Below, one piece after another: positions 1 through 7,744 of a stretch of 14,082 bases of DNA. The notes under the pieces are model-generated. The model saw only the letters and a list, made by a program, of their open reading frames with translations, was not told where the DNA came from and made no database searches. Source of the DNA: Prevotella sp. GTDB lineage: Bacteria > Bacteroidota > Bacteroidia > Bacteroidales > Bacteroidaceae. Positions within the stretch are counted from its first letter, which is position 1. Every line of letters starts with the position of its first letter. The stretch lies in assembly GCA_022511055.1 (NCBI GenBank), contig JAFLSH010000038.1, positions 1 through 14,082 on the forward strand, given 5' to 3'. A program made the position numbers and the translations under genes.

Positions 1-29
1 AAGTTACACTAATTTGCGGAAATAACAAA
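1..29 (-). promoter_or_regulatory. Leftward Bacteroidota-type promoter, cut by the window edge
   Basis: Read on the minus strand, TTTG lies at 29-26. It is followed after 19 nt by TAACTT at 6-1, which would be completed to TAnnTTTG by the two bases just outside the window. TTTG-N19-21-TAnnTTTG is the known Bacteroides sigma-ABfr consensus, and the spacing here is exact. This suggests a leftward gene starting just beyond position 1. The last two bases of the -7 box cannot be seen. Confidence 0.5.
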
Positions 30-86
30 GAAAATGAGCGTTCTTTTTCAAAAAAGGCAAAGTGAGAGGGGGTTGAGGGTAGGTTT

Positions 87-175
87 GATAGGTGTAGTAA
101 GTGCGGTAGGTTTAGTAGGAGCGGCGCACCAATACGCCAACACCTACTAAACCTACCGCACCTACTGCACCTACC
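87..175. repeat. Long imperfect inverted repeat (hairpin) downstream of the esterase
   Basis: Arms 87-119 and 143-175 match at 30 of 33 positions as an inverted repeat. The loop (120-142) holds a small GGCG/CGCC inner stem (123-126 with 135-138). The arms consist of degenerate GGTAGGTG-like units of about 12 nt. The hairpin begins 14 nt past the esterase stop, so it could form at the 3' end of that mRNA. No U-tract follows directly on the minus strand; the nearest T-run is at 58-51. It is therefore not a textbook intrinsic terminator and may be an intergenic repeat element that blocks read-through or stabilises the transcript end. Confidence 0.75.
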
Positions 176-188
176 AAAAACCACCACC

Positions 189-2123
189 TTACGGCAGCTG
201 CAACTCAAACGGCCCTACCGGGAGACCGCTCTCGGCGTAGGCGTTCAGCTTGATGGGGTTGTCCTTCCAGGCGTGGCGCACCTTCCGAGGGGCGGCGATT
301 GGCGAGGTTACCGTTATCGTGTTCTTGTCGGCCACGGCCGTGGCGTTGACAAAGCGGCCGTCAGCACCCGCCAGCTCAAACTCGTGGAGTTCGCCCGGGC
401 GCAGCGGCTGGTCAAACGTCAGCACCACGCTGGCTCCATTGACAGCCGTGCCAATGACCTCGGGCATCAGCCTGACCTTCTTGTCGTGATAGACCAGGCG
501 GTCGAAAGCCAAGCCTATCCGCTCAGCCACCTCCTTCTTGCGCAGCGGATGTATGTCGACCGTCTCGCCAAGGTCGATGGCAGAAACCAATTCCACGCCG
601 TCGAGCTTCCTGGCCGTCAGGCGCTGCGCCTCGCGCAACCGGGCCCAGCTGCTGTTCTGCGGCTGGTCGGAGGGAGACATGTAGTTGGCCAGCTGAACGA
701 CCACGAAAGGCAGCTGCGGCTGCTGCCACAGCGAGCGCCAATTACCGATGAGCTTGGTGAGCATGGTCTCGTAAGTCCACGGCTCGCCGGTGTTGGACTC
801 TCCCTGATACCACACCACGCCAGAAAGGGCGTAGGGTGCGAGCGGATGGAGAACGGCATTATAGAGTGTGGTGGGCAGATTCTGGAGCGACACATCGGCA
901 CTGGGGCACGAGGGCATCTCAGTTCCCAACTGCTGTTTCCACTCCGTGCTGAGAGGAATCACGTCGGCCGGCATGGGATTCAGGCTGAAGCGGTCGGCGC
1001 CGAAGGCCAGCAGATAGGGCTTTTCGGGGATGAAGTGTACCGTGCCGTACTTGTTGATGAAGCGCACGGTGATGACATTGTCGCCCTCGCGCAACAGACC
1101 AGCGGGGATGTCGTAGCGGCGCGGCGGGTACTGATAGTAAGTGCGCCCCACCTCCTGTCCGTTCACATAGGTGTAGTCGCAGTCGAAGAGCGTACCTAAG
1201 AGCAGGCGGGCGGGCTGACCGGCATGGCGCTTGTCGACCGTCACGTGCTGGCGCAGCCAGATAGAGCCCACAATGCCGCGGTTGTTCCTACGCGCCCAGT
1301 CGTTGGCATACTGATTGACCGTGGGCCAGCCGCTGTCATCGAAGTCTGGAGCTGTCCAGCGCTGACTGATGCCCGGGTCCTTCGCATCGAGCAGCTCGCT
1401 CCACCGCTGGCTGGCCAGCTGGTTGGCGCGCTGCTGCGCACGCACATAGTCGTCACTCTGGTAGAGCTGGGTCTTGGCCACCAAGTGCGGGAAGTCCTGT
1501 TGCAGCGAGTCGGCAGAAATCCATGCCTCGATAGGAGTGCCGCCCCAGCTGTTGACAATCACGCCCTGAGGTACGCCCGTCTTCTCGAGCATCCGCTTCC
1601 CCAAGAAGTAGCCCACGGCCGAGAAGAGCCATGCGTTCTGCTTGTTGAGCGGCTTCCAGTTGATGGAGGTCGGCCTGATGTCATCGCGCACTCCATGGGT
1701 GTCGGTCTCGTTCTGCACACGGAACATACGGATGCGGTTGTCTTCAAAATTATCGATTTCATCGACATATTGCGGGTAAACGCGCTCGATGGTCACATCG
1801 ATGTTCGACTGCCCGGAGCAGAGCCAGACATCGCCGACAAGCACATCGTCAAGCACCACATCGTTCACCCGCAGCTGGTAAGGGCCGCCCGCCTTCATCT
1901 TCGGCAGGTCGACACGCCAGCGGCCATCGGCACCGGCGGTGGTCGCATACTGCTTCTTGCCCAGGGTCACCACTACGGCCTCGCCGGCATCGGCCTTTCC
2001 CCAGACGGGGATTTCCTGATTGCGCTGAAGCACCATGCCCGACTGGAACAACTGCGGCAGCCGCACCTCGGCACGGGCTGTCAGAGTACTAAAAAGTACT
2101 ATCCATACAATAAGTCTTTTCAT
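189..2123 (-). CDS. Sialate/xylan-type O-acetylesterase (SGNH, SASA/CE20-like), exported
   Basis: Predicted to remove O-acetyl groups from sugars. Family members annotated as sialate O-acetylesterase include enzymes that deacetylate xylo- or xyloglucan oligosaccharides, which fits the GH43/GH31 neighbours better than sialic acid. The 644-residue protein starts with a signal peptide (about 1-18, ending ARA before Glu19). The SGNH blocks are visible: GQSN with candidate nucleophile Ser106, NSWGGTPIEAW at 191-201, YQGESN at 439-444, and Asp523/His525 in DIHP for the rest of the catalytic set. A jelly-roll, GH2-type sugar-binding segment is inserted at about 255-355, as is usual in long family members. 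The ATG at 2123 follows a -7 box by about 24 nt. The gene is monocistronic in this window and divergent from the symporter operon, so the two may be co-regulated. The exact substrate is inference. Confidence 0.88.
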   Translation of the reverse strand: MKRLIVWIVLFSTLTARAEVRLPQLFQSGMVLQRNQEIPVWGKADAGEAVVVTLGKKQYATTAGADGRWRVDLPKMKAGGPYQLRVNDVVLDDVLVGDVWLCSGQSNIDVTIERVYPQYVDEIDNFEDNRIRMFRVQNETDTHGVRDDIRPTSINWKPLNKQNAWLFSAVGYFLGKRMLEKTGVPQGVIVNSWGGTPIEAWISADSLQQDFPHLVAKTQLYQSDDYVRAQQRANQLASQRWSELLDAKDPGISQRWTAPDFDDSGWPTVNQYANDWARRNNRGIVGSIWLRQHVTVDKRHAGQPARLLLGTLFDCDYTYVNGQEVGRTYYQYPPRRYDIPAGLLREGDNVITVRFINKYGTVHFIPEKPYLLAFGADRFSLNPMPADVIPLSTEWKQQLGTEMPSCPSADVSLQNLPTTLYNAVLHPLAPYALSGVVWYQGESNTGEPWTYETMLTKLIGNWRSLWQQPQLPFVVVQLANYMSPSDQPQNSSWARLREAQRLTARKLDGVELVSAIDLGETVDIHPLRKKEVAERIGLAFDRLVYHDKKVRLMPEVIGTAVNGASVVLTFDQPLRPGELHEFELAGADGRFVNATAVADKNTITVTSPIAAPRKVRHAWKDNPIKLNAYAESGLPVGPFELQLP

Positions 2124-2146
2124 CTGCTAAACGTTTATATTTTTTG

Positions 2147-2154
2147 CAAATATA
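2147..2154 (-). promoter_or_regulatory. -7 box of the esterase promoter
   Basis: TATATTTG on the minus strand matches TAnnTTTG. It predicts a transcription start near 2140 and a leader of about 17 nt before the ATG at 2123. No good TTTG is seen at the expected -33 spacing, so the promoter may need an activator. Confidence 0.5.
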
Positions 2155-2242
2155 GCGAAAAAAGGCGATGGAATGGTGGGAAACAGGGCTGTTTTTTCAA
2201 GAATGAAACAATTCAAAAGACATTTGTTACATTTATATAAGG

Positions 2243-2270
2243 TTTGTTTCGGAAAAAATCACTAACTTTG
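2243..2270 (+). promoter_or_regulatory. Promoter of the symporter-GH43-sigma operon
   Basis: TAACTTTG at 2263-2270 fits the TAnnTTTG -7 box. A TTTG at 2243-2246 sits 16 nt upstream, shorter than the usual 19-21. The predicted start near 2277 leaves a leader of about 19 nt before the ATG at 2296. The 172-bp region 2124-2295 holds both divergent promoters, so a shared operator could lie there, but I see no clear inverted repeat. Confidence 0.5.
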
Positions 2271-2295
2271 CACTGAAATCTAAAACCAATAAGAA

Positions 2296-3705
2296 ATGGC
2301 TACAAACGAAGCAAAAGGTTTTTACAAACTATCATGGCTGCAACGCATCGGTTTCGGTGCGGGCGACTTGGCGCAGAATCTGATTTACCAGACCATCTGC
2401 ATGTATCTGCTCTTCTTCTACACAGACATCTACGGACTGGACCCCGGCGTGGCCGCCACCATGTTCCTGGTAGTGCGTCTGGTAGACGTGCTGTGGGACC
2501 CGCTGGTCGGTACTTACGTCGACAAGCACAACCCGCGGTGGGGCAAGTACCGCTCGTACCTGGTGCTGGCAGGCATACCGCTCACGGTGCTGGCCATTCT
2601 CTGCTTCTGGAACGGCATGGAGGGGCAGACCCCGACACTGAAGCTCATCTATGCCTACGTCACCTACGTGGGGCTGTCGATGCTCTACACACTTATCAAC
2701 GTGCCATACGGCGCGCTGAACTCTTCGCTTAGCCGCGACACTGACGAGATAACCATCCTGACCTCCGTGCGCATGTTCATGGCCAACGTGGGCGGTCTGG
2801 CCGTCTCGGCAGGTATTCCCATACTGATTGCGATACTCGCCGCCGCAGAGGATATGCCCACGGAGATGGCACTCTTCATGGGGCTGGGCTCGCTGCCCTC
2901 ATTCATCTTCATGCCGCTCGTGCCGGCTATCAAGAAAAAAGTGGGCAAGAAGAACATGTTCTACATTTTCCTCACGGTGGCCATCATCGGCATGCTCATG
3001 CTCTACGTCATCAGTAGGATGGGGCCCGTGAAGGACAATATCGTGCTGGTCTATATCGCACAGTTCATCAAGTCTACAGGTGTCATTGTCTCCACCGGCT
3101 ACATGTGGGCACTGATACCCGAAGTCATCAGCTTTGCCGAGTACACCAGCGGCAAGCGCATTGCCGGTATCGTCAATGCACTGACCGGCATCTTCTATAA
3201 GGCCGGCATGGCCTTGGGCGGTGTCGTGCCCGGTGCTATTCTGGCATGGACTGGCTATCAGGCTGCCGCACAGGAGGCTTCCACCCTGCCCAAAGACTCA
3301 AGTGCCTGGTTTTACGCCATGCTTATCTATGCGGTGGTCGGACTGGCCCTGCTCATCTTCTGCTTCACACAGACTAAGGAACGCGTGGTGATGGACGAAA
3401 ACGAGACCAAGAACGTGAAGATATCAGACCTCTGGAACGAGTTCTTCCACAACCGCCCGCTGCGCGTGGTGGCCCTGTTCTTCATCACGGCCTTCGCCAT
3501 GATGTCTGTGGGCAACGCCGCCGGTGCTTACTTCATGAACGACCTGGAGCAGCAGACACCGCTGGCACAGGAGGGTATCCGCTGGCTGGTGTGCATCATT
3601 CCCGCCATGCTGCTCTTGCTGGCCATGTTCATCATCTCGAAGTATGAGCTGACCGATGAGGTGATTGACGACATTAACAAGAAAATCGAGGAAAGAAACA
3701 AATAA
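2296..3705 (+). CDS. GPH-family (MelB/XynP/YicJ-like) cation:sugar symporter
   Basis: An inner-membrane symporter of the glycoside-pentoside-hexuronide:cation family, 469 residues, with a hydrophobic pattern consistent with 12 membrane segments. The N-terminal GAGDLAQN segment (21-28) and RLVDVLWDPLVG (61-72) are family signatures. Asp64 and Asp68 align by pattern with the cation-site Asp55 and Asp59 of Salmonella MelB. The RWGKYRSY stretch (81-88) matches the conserved loop between helices 2 and 3. Neighbouring GH43 and esterase genes suggest xylosides or other short hemicellulose oligosaccharides as substrate. This recalls the symporter-GH43 pair of Prevotella bryantii xylan clusters, as I remember them. 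The gene is first in a probable operon, 30 nt before the GH43. The substrate and the coupling ion cannot be read from the sequence. Confidence 0.88.
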   Translation: MATNEAKGFYKLSWLQRIGFGAGDLAQNLIYQTICMYLLFFYTDIYGLDPGVAATMFLVVRLVDVLWDPLVGTYVDKHNPRWGKYRSYLVLAGIPLTVLAILCFWNGMEGQTPTLKLIYAYVTYVGLSMLYTLINVPYGALNSSLSRDTDEITILTSVRMFMANVGGLAVSAGIPILIAILAAAEDMPTEMALFMGLGSLPSFIFMPLVPAIKKKVGKKNMFYIFLTVAIIGMLMLYVISRMGPVKDNIVLVYIAQFIKSTGVIVSTGYMWALIPEVISFAEYTSGKRIAGIVNALTGIFYKAGMALGGVVPGAILAWTGYQAAAQEASTLPKDSSAWFYAMLIYAVVGLALLIFCFTQTKERVVMDENETKNVKISDLWNEFFHNRPLRVVALFFITAFAMMSVGNAAGAYFMNDLEQQTPLAQEGIRWLVCIIPAMLLLLAMFIISKYELTDEVIDDINKKIEERNK

Positions 3706-3735
3706 ATACACCACTAAAAACAACTTATTAAGACT

Positions 3736-4743
3736 ATGGCAAAACTTCCGCGCTATCTGTTCCCAAGCGACTATATGGCCGACCCATCGGCCAACGTTTT
3801 CAACGGACGACTATACATCTATCCCAGCCATGACTGGGAGGCAGGCGCTGCCTTTGATGATGACGGTGGGCATTTCCAGATGAAGGACTACCACGTACTC
3901 TCCACCAACGACCCCGTAGACGGTGAAATCACCGACCACGGCAAGGTGCTTGATGTGGCACAAGTGCCCTGGGCGGAGAAGCAGATGTGGGATAATGACG
4001 TGGTAGAGAAAGACGGCAAGTACTACCTTATCTTCTCGGCCAAGGACTACAACGGCGTGTTCCACCTCGGCGTAGCCATTGCCGACCAGCCCGAAGGGCC
4101 GTTCACGCCACAGGAGCATCCCATCCGCGGCTCGTTCTCTATCGACCCCTGCGTGTTCAAGGATGATGACGGGCAGATATACACTTACTTCGGCGGCCTG
4201 TGGGGCGGCCAGCTACAGTGGTATGCCCCCGCAGCCAAGCTGCTGAGCGAAGGCGTAGACTTGGGGCCGGCTGCCGACAAGAAGACACAGCTCTTCACCG
4301 CCGCAGATGCGCCTGCGCTGCCCAGCTGGGTGGTGCGCATGAGTGACGATGTGCTTCAGTTTGCCGAAGCTCCGCGCCCGGTGATTATTGTTGACAAAGA
4401 GGGGCAGCCGCTCCGTGCCGGCGACCCGCACCGCTTCTTCGAGGCTTCGTGGATGCACAAGTATAACGGAAAGTACTACTTCTCCTACTCTACAGGCGAC
4501 AGCCACTACCTCTGCTACGCCATCGGCGACAACCCCTGCGGCCCATTCACCTATCAGGGAGTTATCCTGGAGCCTGTTGTCGGCTGGACTACCCACCACA
4601 GCATTGTTGAGTACAAGGGCGAGTGGTATCTGTTCTACCATGACTGCGTTCCCTCGAATGATGTCACCCACCTGCGCTCACTGAAAGTGCAGAAACTGTT
4701 TTACAACGAAGACGGTACTATCAAGCCGGTCGTCAATGAATAA
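3736..4743 (+). CDS. Glycoside hydrolase family 43, probably cytosolic beta-xylosidase/arabinofuranosidase
   Basis: A 335-residue five-bladed beta-propeller glycosidase of family GH43. Candidate catalytic residues by family pattern are base Asp16 (in MADPSANVF), the pKa-modulating Asp137 (in SIDPCVF) and acid Glu236 (in RFFEASW). His287/His288 fall in the later blade where GH43 enzymes often place a metal- or substrate-binding His. There is no signal peptide, so it likely acts in the cytoplasm on oligosaccharides brought in by the symporter just upstream. The start at 3736 is preceded by an A-rich leader without a Shine-Dalgarno site, normal for this phylum. The 3' end overlaps the sigma-factor start by 8 nt. 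Whether it releases xylose, arabinose or both cannot be decided here. Confidence 0.87.
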   Translation: MAKLPRYLFPSDYMADPSANVFNGRLYIYPSHDWEAGAAFDDDGGHFQMKDYHVLSTNDPVDGEITDHGKVLDVAQVPWAEKQMWDNDVVEKDGKYYLIFSAKDYNGVFHLGVAIADQPEGPFTPQEHPIRGSFSIDPCVFKDDDGQIYTYFGGLWGGQLQWYAPAAKLLSEGVDLGPAADKKTQLFTAADAPALPSWVVRMSDDVLQFAEAPRPVIIVDKEGQPLRAGDPHRFFEASWMHKYNGKYYFSYSTGDSHYLCYAIGDNPCGPFTYQGVILEPVVGWTTHHSIVEYKGEWYLFYHDCVPSNDVTHLRSLKVQKLFYNEDGTIKPVVNE

Positions 4744-5236
4744 CCAAATAACCATAACCGACCATTACATCGCGCACCGTGATGAGCTGCTGGCATACGT
4801 CAGCAGCCGTCTCGGTGACCACGCCGAGGCAGAAGACGTGGTACAGAACGTGTACCTCAGGCTGCTGACGACAGAGAAGATGATTACCCCTGTCACCCTG
4901 CCCTGTCTGACCTACACCATTGCCCGCAATCTCATCTGCGACTACTTCCGCCGGCACAACCTCAACAAAGAGTATGCGCACGAGTTTGCGCATGCGCAGA
5001 TGGAAGGTTACTCGATGGAACCGCACATTTTTGCAAAAGAACTGACAGGCCGCATAGAACACTGCCTGATGCGGGTGCCGGAAAACTGCCGCGAGGTCTA
5101 TCGCATGCACGTCTATGACGGCATGAAAGTCGGCGAAATATCCACCCTGCTGGGCGAGAACTACAAGTCTGTGGAATACCGGCTGGGAACGGCGCGCCGT
5201 GAAGTCAGGCGGCACATGCAGGCGGCTGCTATTTGA
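4736..5236 (+). CDS. ECF-like sigma-70 family RNA polymerase sigma factor
   Basis: A 166-residue protein with the two-domain plan of ECF sigma factors. The sigma-2 region spans about 8-75, including GDHAEAEDVVQNVYLRL at 27-43 and the -10-recognition helix LTYTIARNLICDYFRR at 58-73. The sigma-4 helix-turn-helix spans about 104-160, with VGEISTLLGENYKSVEYRL at 132-150. The ATG lies inside the last codons of the GH43 (8-nt overlap in another frame), so translation is probably coupled. No FecR-type or other anti-sigma gene follows. The next gene is convergent and overlaps the tail by 8 bp. It may control the sugar genes around it, but the sequence gives no direct proof of its targets. Confidence 0.85.
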   Translation: MNNQITITDHYIAHRDELLAYVSSRLGDHAEAEDVVQNVYLRLLTTEKMITPVTLPCLTYTIARNLICDYFRRHNLNKEYAHEFAHAQMEGYSMEPHIFAKELTGRIEHCLMRVPENCREVYRMHVYDGMKVGEISTLLGENYKSVEYRLGTARREVRRHMQAAAI

Positions 5237-6500
5237 ATATCAGCGTAGTCATACGGTCGGCCATGAACAGCTCATTGGCCACTTCATAAAGCTCTTCCAC
5301 CGTTATGGCATCTATCTTTCGGAAGAGGTTTTCAAGGTCTTTCTCCCATCCATAGTGCAAAAAGCTCTTGCCGAAGTCAAGGGCAAACTGCTCGCGACTG
5401 TCGCAGGCAATGGCTAACTGCCCCTTGATTTGCTGCTTGGCAGTCGCCAAGGCAGTCTGGCTAAGCGGCTTCTGCATCAGCTTATCCAGTTCGTGGCGCA
5501 CCAGACGGCGGCAGCGTGGCTCATCATTCGGGTCACAGCCGAAATAGACAGCCCATATACCGGCATCAGAATAGCTGACCATGGTGCTTTCCACCGTATA
5601 GACCAGCCCGTGCTTCTCGCGCAGAAGCAGATTCAAGCGGGAGTTCAGCCCCGGCCCGCCGAGAATGTTGTTCAACAGGAAGAGCGCAATGCGGCGGGGG
5701 TGGTGTATGTTGTAAGCCTGCGTTCCCATCATGACATGTGCCTGATGCGTATTCAGCTGGCGGACATCAAGGGCGGGAGAGGAGGCGGAAGGGATGGGCG
5801 AGGCAGGTATGACAGGCTTAGTAGGTGTGGCAGACACAGCAGGTAAGGTGGCAGGTGCAGCAGGTAAGGTGGCGAGGGCGAGGCGGAGTTCCCGCTCGAC
5901 TTTCTTCACCAATTTCTGGAAATCCAAGTCGCCGTAGGCAAAGAAAATGGCGTTCTCCGGCCGATAGAAACGCTGCGTGAAGCGCAAAGCATCGGCGGTA
6001 GTGAAGGAACGCAGGCGCTCGGCCGTGCCCAAGATGCTATGCCCCAGCGGGTGACCACCGAACAGCAGATTCTCAAATTCATCATATATCAGTTCGGCGG
6101 GCGAGTCGTTATAACTCTCGATTTCATCGCAAATAACCTCTACTTCCTTGTCAATCTCGGCCTGCGGGTACTGGCTGCAAAACACAATGTCGGTCAGCAG
6201 GTCGATAGCCTCTGCGGCGTGGGTCTTCATGACGGCTGCGTAGAAGGTTGTATCTTCCTTGTTGGTGAAGGCGTTCAGTTCGCCGCCCACACTCTCCAAG
6301 GCATTGATGACTTGCAGGGCCGTGCGCCGCCGCGTACCCTTGAAGGTAACATGCTCGCAGAAGTGCGCCAGCCCTTCCTCGCCCGGCTGTTCGTGGCGCG
6401 TACCGGCGGCAATCTGATAGCCGCAGTAGACAACGGGAGAAGCCGATGGCAGGTGAATGATGCGCAGTCCGCAGGCGAGCGTGGTGGTGTTATATCCCAT
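5229..6500 (-). CDS. M16-family (insulinase/PqqL-like) zinc metallopeptidase
   Basis: A 423-residue cytosolic M16B-like peptidase. The inverted zinc motif HFCEH is at 46-50 (His46, Glu49, His50), and the third ligand Glu126 lies 76 residues after His50, the family spacing. The C-terminal half has the usual GLNSRLNLLLREKHGLVY segment with Arg288 and Tyr301, which bind substrate in processing peptidases. Between the halves, residues 209-243 form an unusual Ala/Pro/Thr/Ser-rich linker with two heptads (ATLPAAP, ATLPAVS). I chose ATG at 6500 because its product begins like other family members. An in-frame GTG at 6512 directly abuts the sufS stop and would add four residues. It is the last gene of the suf operon and its partner in that pathway is unknown. 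Confidence 0.87.
   Translation of the reverse strand: MGYNTTTLACGLRIIHLPSASPVVYCGYQIAAGTRHEQPGEEGLAHFCEHVTFKGTRRRTALQVINALESVGGELNAFTNKEDTTFYAAVMKTHAAEAIDLLTDIVFCSQYPQAEIDKEVEVICDEIESYNDSPAELIYDEFENLLFGGHPLGHSILGTAERLRSFTTADALRFTQRFYRPENAIFFAYGDLDFQKLVKKVERELRLALATLPAAPATLPAVSATPTKPVIPASPIPSASSPALDVRQLNTHQAHVMMGTQAYNIHHPRRIALFLLNNILGGPGLNSRLNLLLREKHGLVYTVESTMVSYSDAGIWAVYFGCDPNDEPRCRRLVRHELDKLMQKPLSQTALATAKQQIKGQLAIACDSREQFALDFGKSFLHYGWEKDLENLFRKIDAITVEELYEVANELFMADRMTTLIFK
5832..5873 (-). repeat. Two 21-bp in-frame direct repeats in the M16 linker
   Basis: A 16-bp sequence is repeated exactly at 5837-5852 and 5858-5873 with a 21-bp period, giving the heptads ATLPAAP and ATLPAVS. The wider stretch 5800-5880 shares short blocks with the left-edge hairpin, for example ten identical bases, TTAGTAGGTG, at 5818-5827 and on the complement of 141-150. 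Confidence 0.75.
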
Positions 6501-6512
6501 AGTGCCAAACAC

Positions 6513-7727
6513 TCAAAACATTTGACTGAGCCGGCGGATGCCTGCCACCAGCGCATCGACCTCGGCCTTGGTGTTATAGAGGGCAAACGAGGCGCGCACC
6601 GTACCCAAGATGCCCAGCCGGTCCATCAGCGGCTGGGCGCAATGGTGACCTGTGCGCACGGCAATGCCCAGGCGGTCGAGCAGAGTGCCCAAATCCAGGT
6701 GGTGGATGCTGCCCACGTTGAAGGAGACCACGGCATCGTGCCGGTCCTTCGGCCCGTAAATCTGGAGTTCGGGGATGGTCTGTAGCTGCTCCATGCAATA
6801 GCGGGTCAGCGCCTGTTCGTGCGCCTCTATGGCATCAAACCCGATGCCGGCGATGTAGTCAACGGCCGTGGCCAGACCGTGCGTGGCCACATAGTCAGGC
6901 GTTCCCGCCTCAAACTTATAGGGCAGGCGGTTGAACGTGGTCTTCTCCCACGTTACCTTGTCTATCATCTCTCCCCCACCCTGATACGGCGGCAGCTTCT
7001 CCAGCCATGTCTCCTTGCCGTAAAGCACGCCGATGCCCGTAGGCCCGTACATCTTGTGGCCGCTGAAGGCAAAGAAATCGCAATCCAGCGCCTGCACATC
7101 TACCTTGAAGTGGGGCGCGCTCTGCGCACCGTCTACCATCACGGGAATGCCGCGCTCGTGCGCTTTTCTAACGATTTCACCGACAGGATTCACCGTTCCC
7201 AGCACGTTACTCACATGCGCCACGCTGACCAGCCGGGTTCTCTCGGTCAGGAACTCATCGAGGCGTTCCACGCACAGCACCCCCTCATCAGTGATGGGCA
7301 GATGCCTGACCACAATGCCGCGCTTCTGCGCCTGCAACTGCCAGCTGACGATGTTGGAGTGGTGTTCCATGTCAGTCACCAACACCTCATCGCCTGCCTG
7401 CATCTGCGATTCGCAGAACGAGCTGGCCACCAAGTTGATGGCTTCGGTAGTGCCGCGCGTAAAGACTATCTCTTCCGTCTTGCGGGCGTTGACAAACTGG
7501 CGAATCTTCTCGCGCGCAGCCTCGTGCAAGTCGGTGGCTTGCTGGGAAAGATAGTGAACGCCGCGATGCACATTGGCATTCACATTCAGGTATTCCTCGC
7601 GCATGGCATCCAGAACGCACAGCGGCTTCTGGGTGGTAGCCGCGTTGTCAAGATAGACCAGCGGCTTGCCATACACTTCCCTCGACAGGATGGGAAAGTC
7701 CTTGCGTAACGTGTTGGTATCCAGCAT
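6513..7727 (-). CDS. sufS: Cysteine desulfurase SufS (group II)
   Basis: A PLP enzyme that takes sulfur from cysteine as a persulfide and feeds it to iron-sulfur cluster assembly in the cytoplasm. The 404-residue length is standard. Visible signatures are DNAATTQKP (27-35), the PLP-stacking His123 in EHHSN, DGAQSAPH (199-206), the PLP Lys225 in SGHKMYGPTG, and the active-site Cys363 in RTGHHCAQP, the short-loop form typical of SufS. The gene lies 17 nt after sufD and is followed with no gap by the M16 peptidase reading frame, so it belongs to the suf operon. No SufE or SufU sulfur carrier is in the window. Confidence 0.95.
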   Translation of the reverse strand: MLDTNTLRKDFPILSREVYGKPLVYLDNAATTQKPLCVLDAMREEYLNVNANVHRGVHYLSQQATDLHEAAREKIRQFVNARKTEEIVFTRGTTEAINLVASSFCESQMQAGDEVLVTDMEHHSNIVSWQLQAQKRGIVVRHLPITDEGVLCVERLDEFLTERTRLVSVAHVSNVLGTVNPVGEIVRKAHERGIPVMVDGAQSAPHFKVDVQALDCDFFAFSGHKMYGPTGIGVLYGKETWLEKLPPYQGGGEMIDKVTWEKTTFNRLPYKFEAGTPDYVATHGLATAVDYIAGIGFDAIEAHEQALTRYCMEQLQTIPELQIYGPKDRHDAVVSFNVGSIHHLDLGTLLDRLGIAVRTGHHCAQPLMDRLGILGTVRASFALYNTKAEVDALVAGIRRLSQMF

Positions 7728-7744
7728 TGATGGCTTGTTTTTCG

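Noticed and set aside
87..175. Standard intrinsic terminator
   Set aside because: The stem is far longer than usual and is not followed by a T-run on the strand of the esterase, so I list it as a repeat.
273..1199. Long plus-strand open frame of 308 codons opposite the esterase
   Set aside because: It is antisense to a clear esterase gene with all family motifs. Its protein is rich in His, Arg and Val with no recognisable domain, as expected for the mirror of a GC-rich gene.
189..2123. Sialic acid catabolism locus
   Set aside because: The family name includes sialate, but no sialidase, NanA, NanE or sialic acid transporter is present, and the neighbours point to hemicellulose.
1224..2240. 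Plus-strand open frame of 338 codons opposite the esterase 5' half
   Set aside because: Same antisense artefact. Its end also runs through the divergent promoter region, where the composition turns AT-rich.
6039..7709. Plus-strand open frames opposite sufS and the M16 gene
   Set aside because: The minus-strand proteins carry intact catalytic motifs. The plus-strand frames are low-information mirrors.
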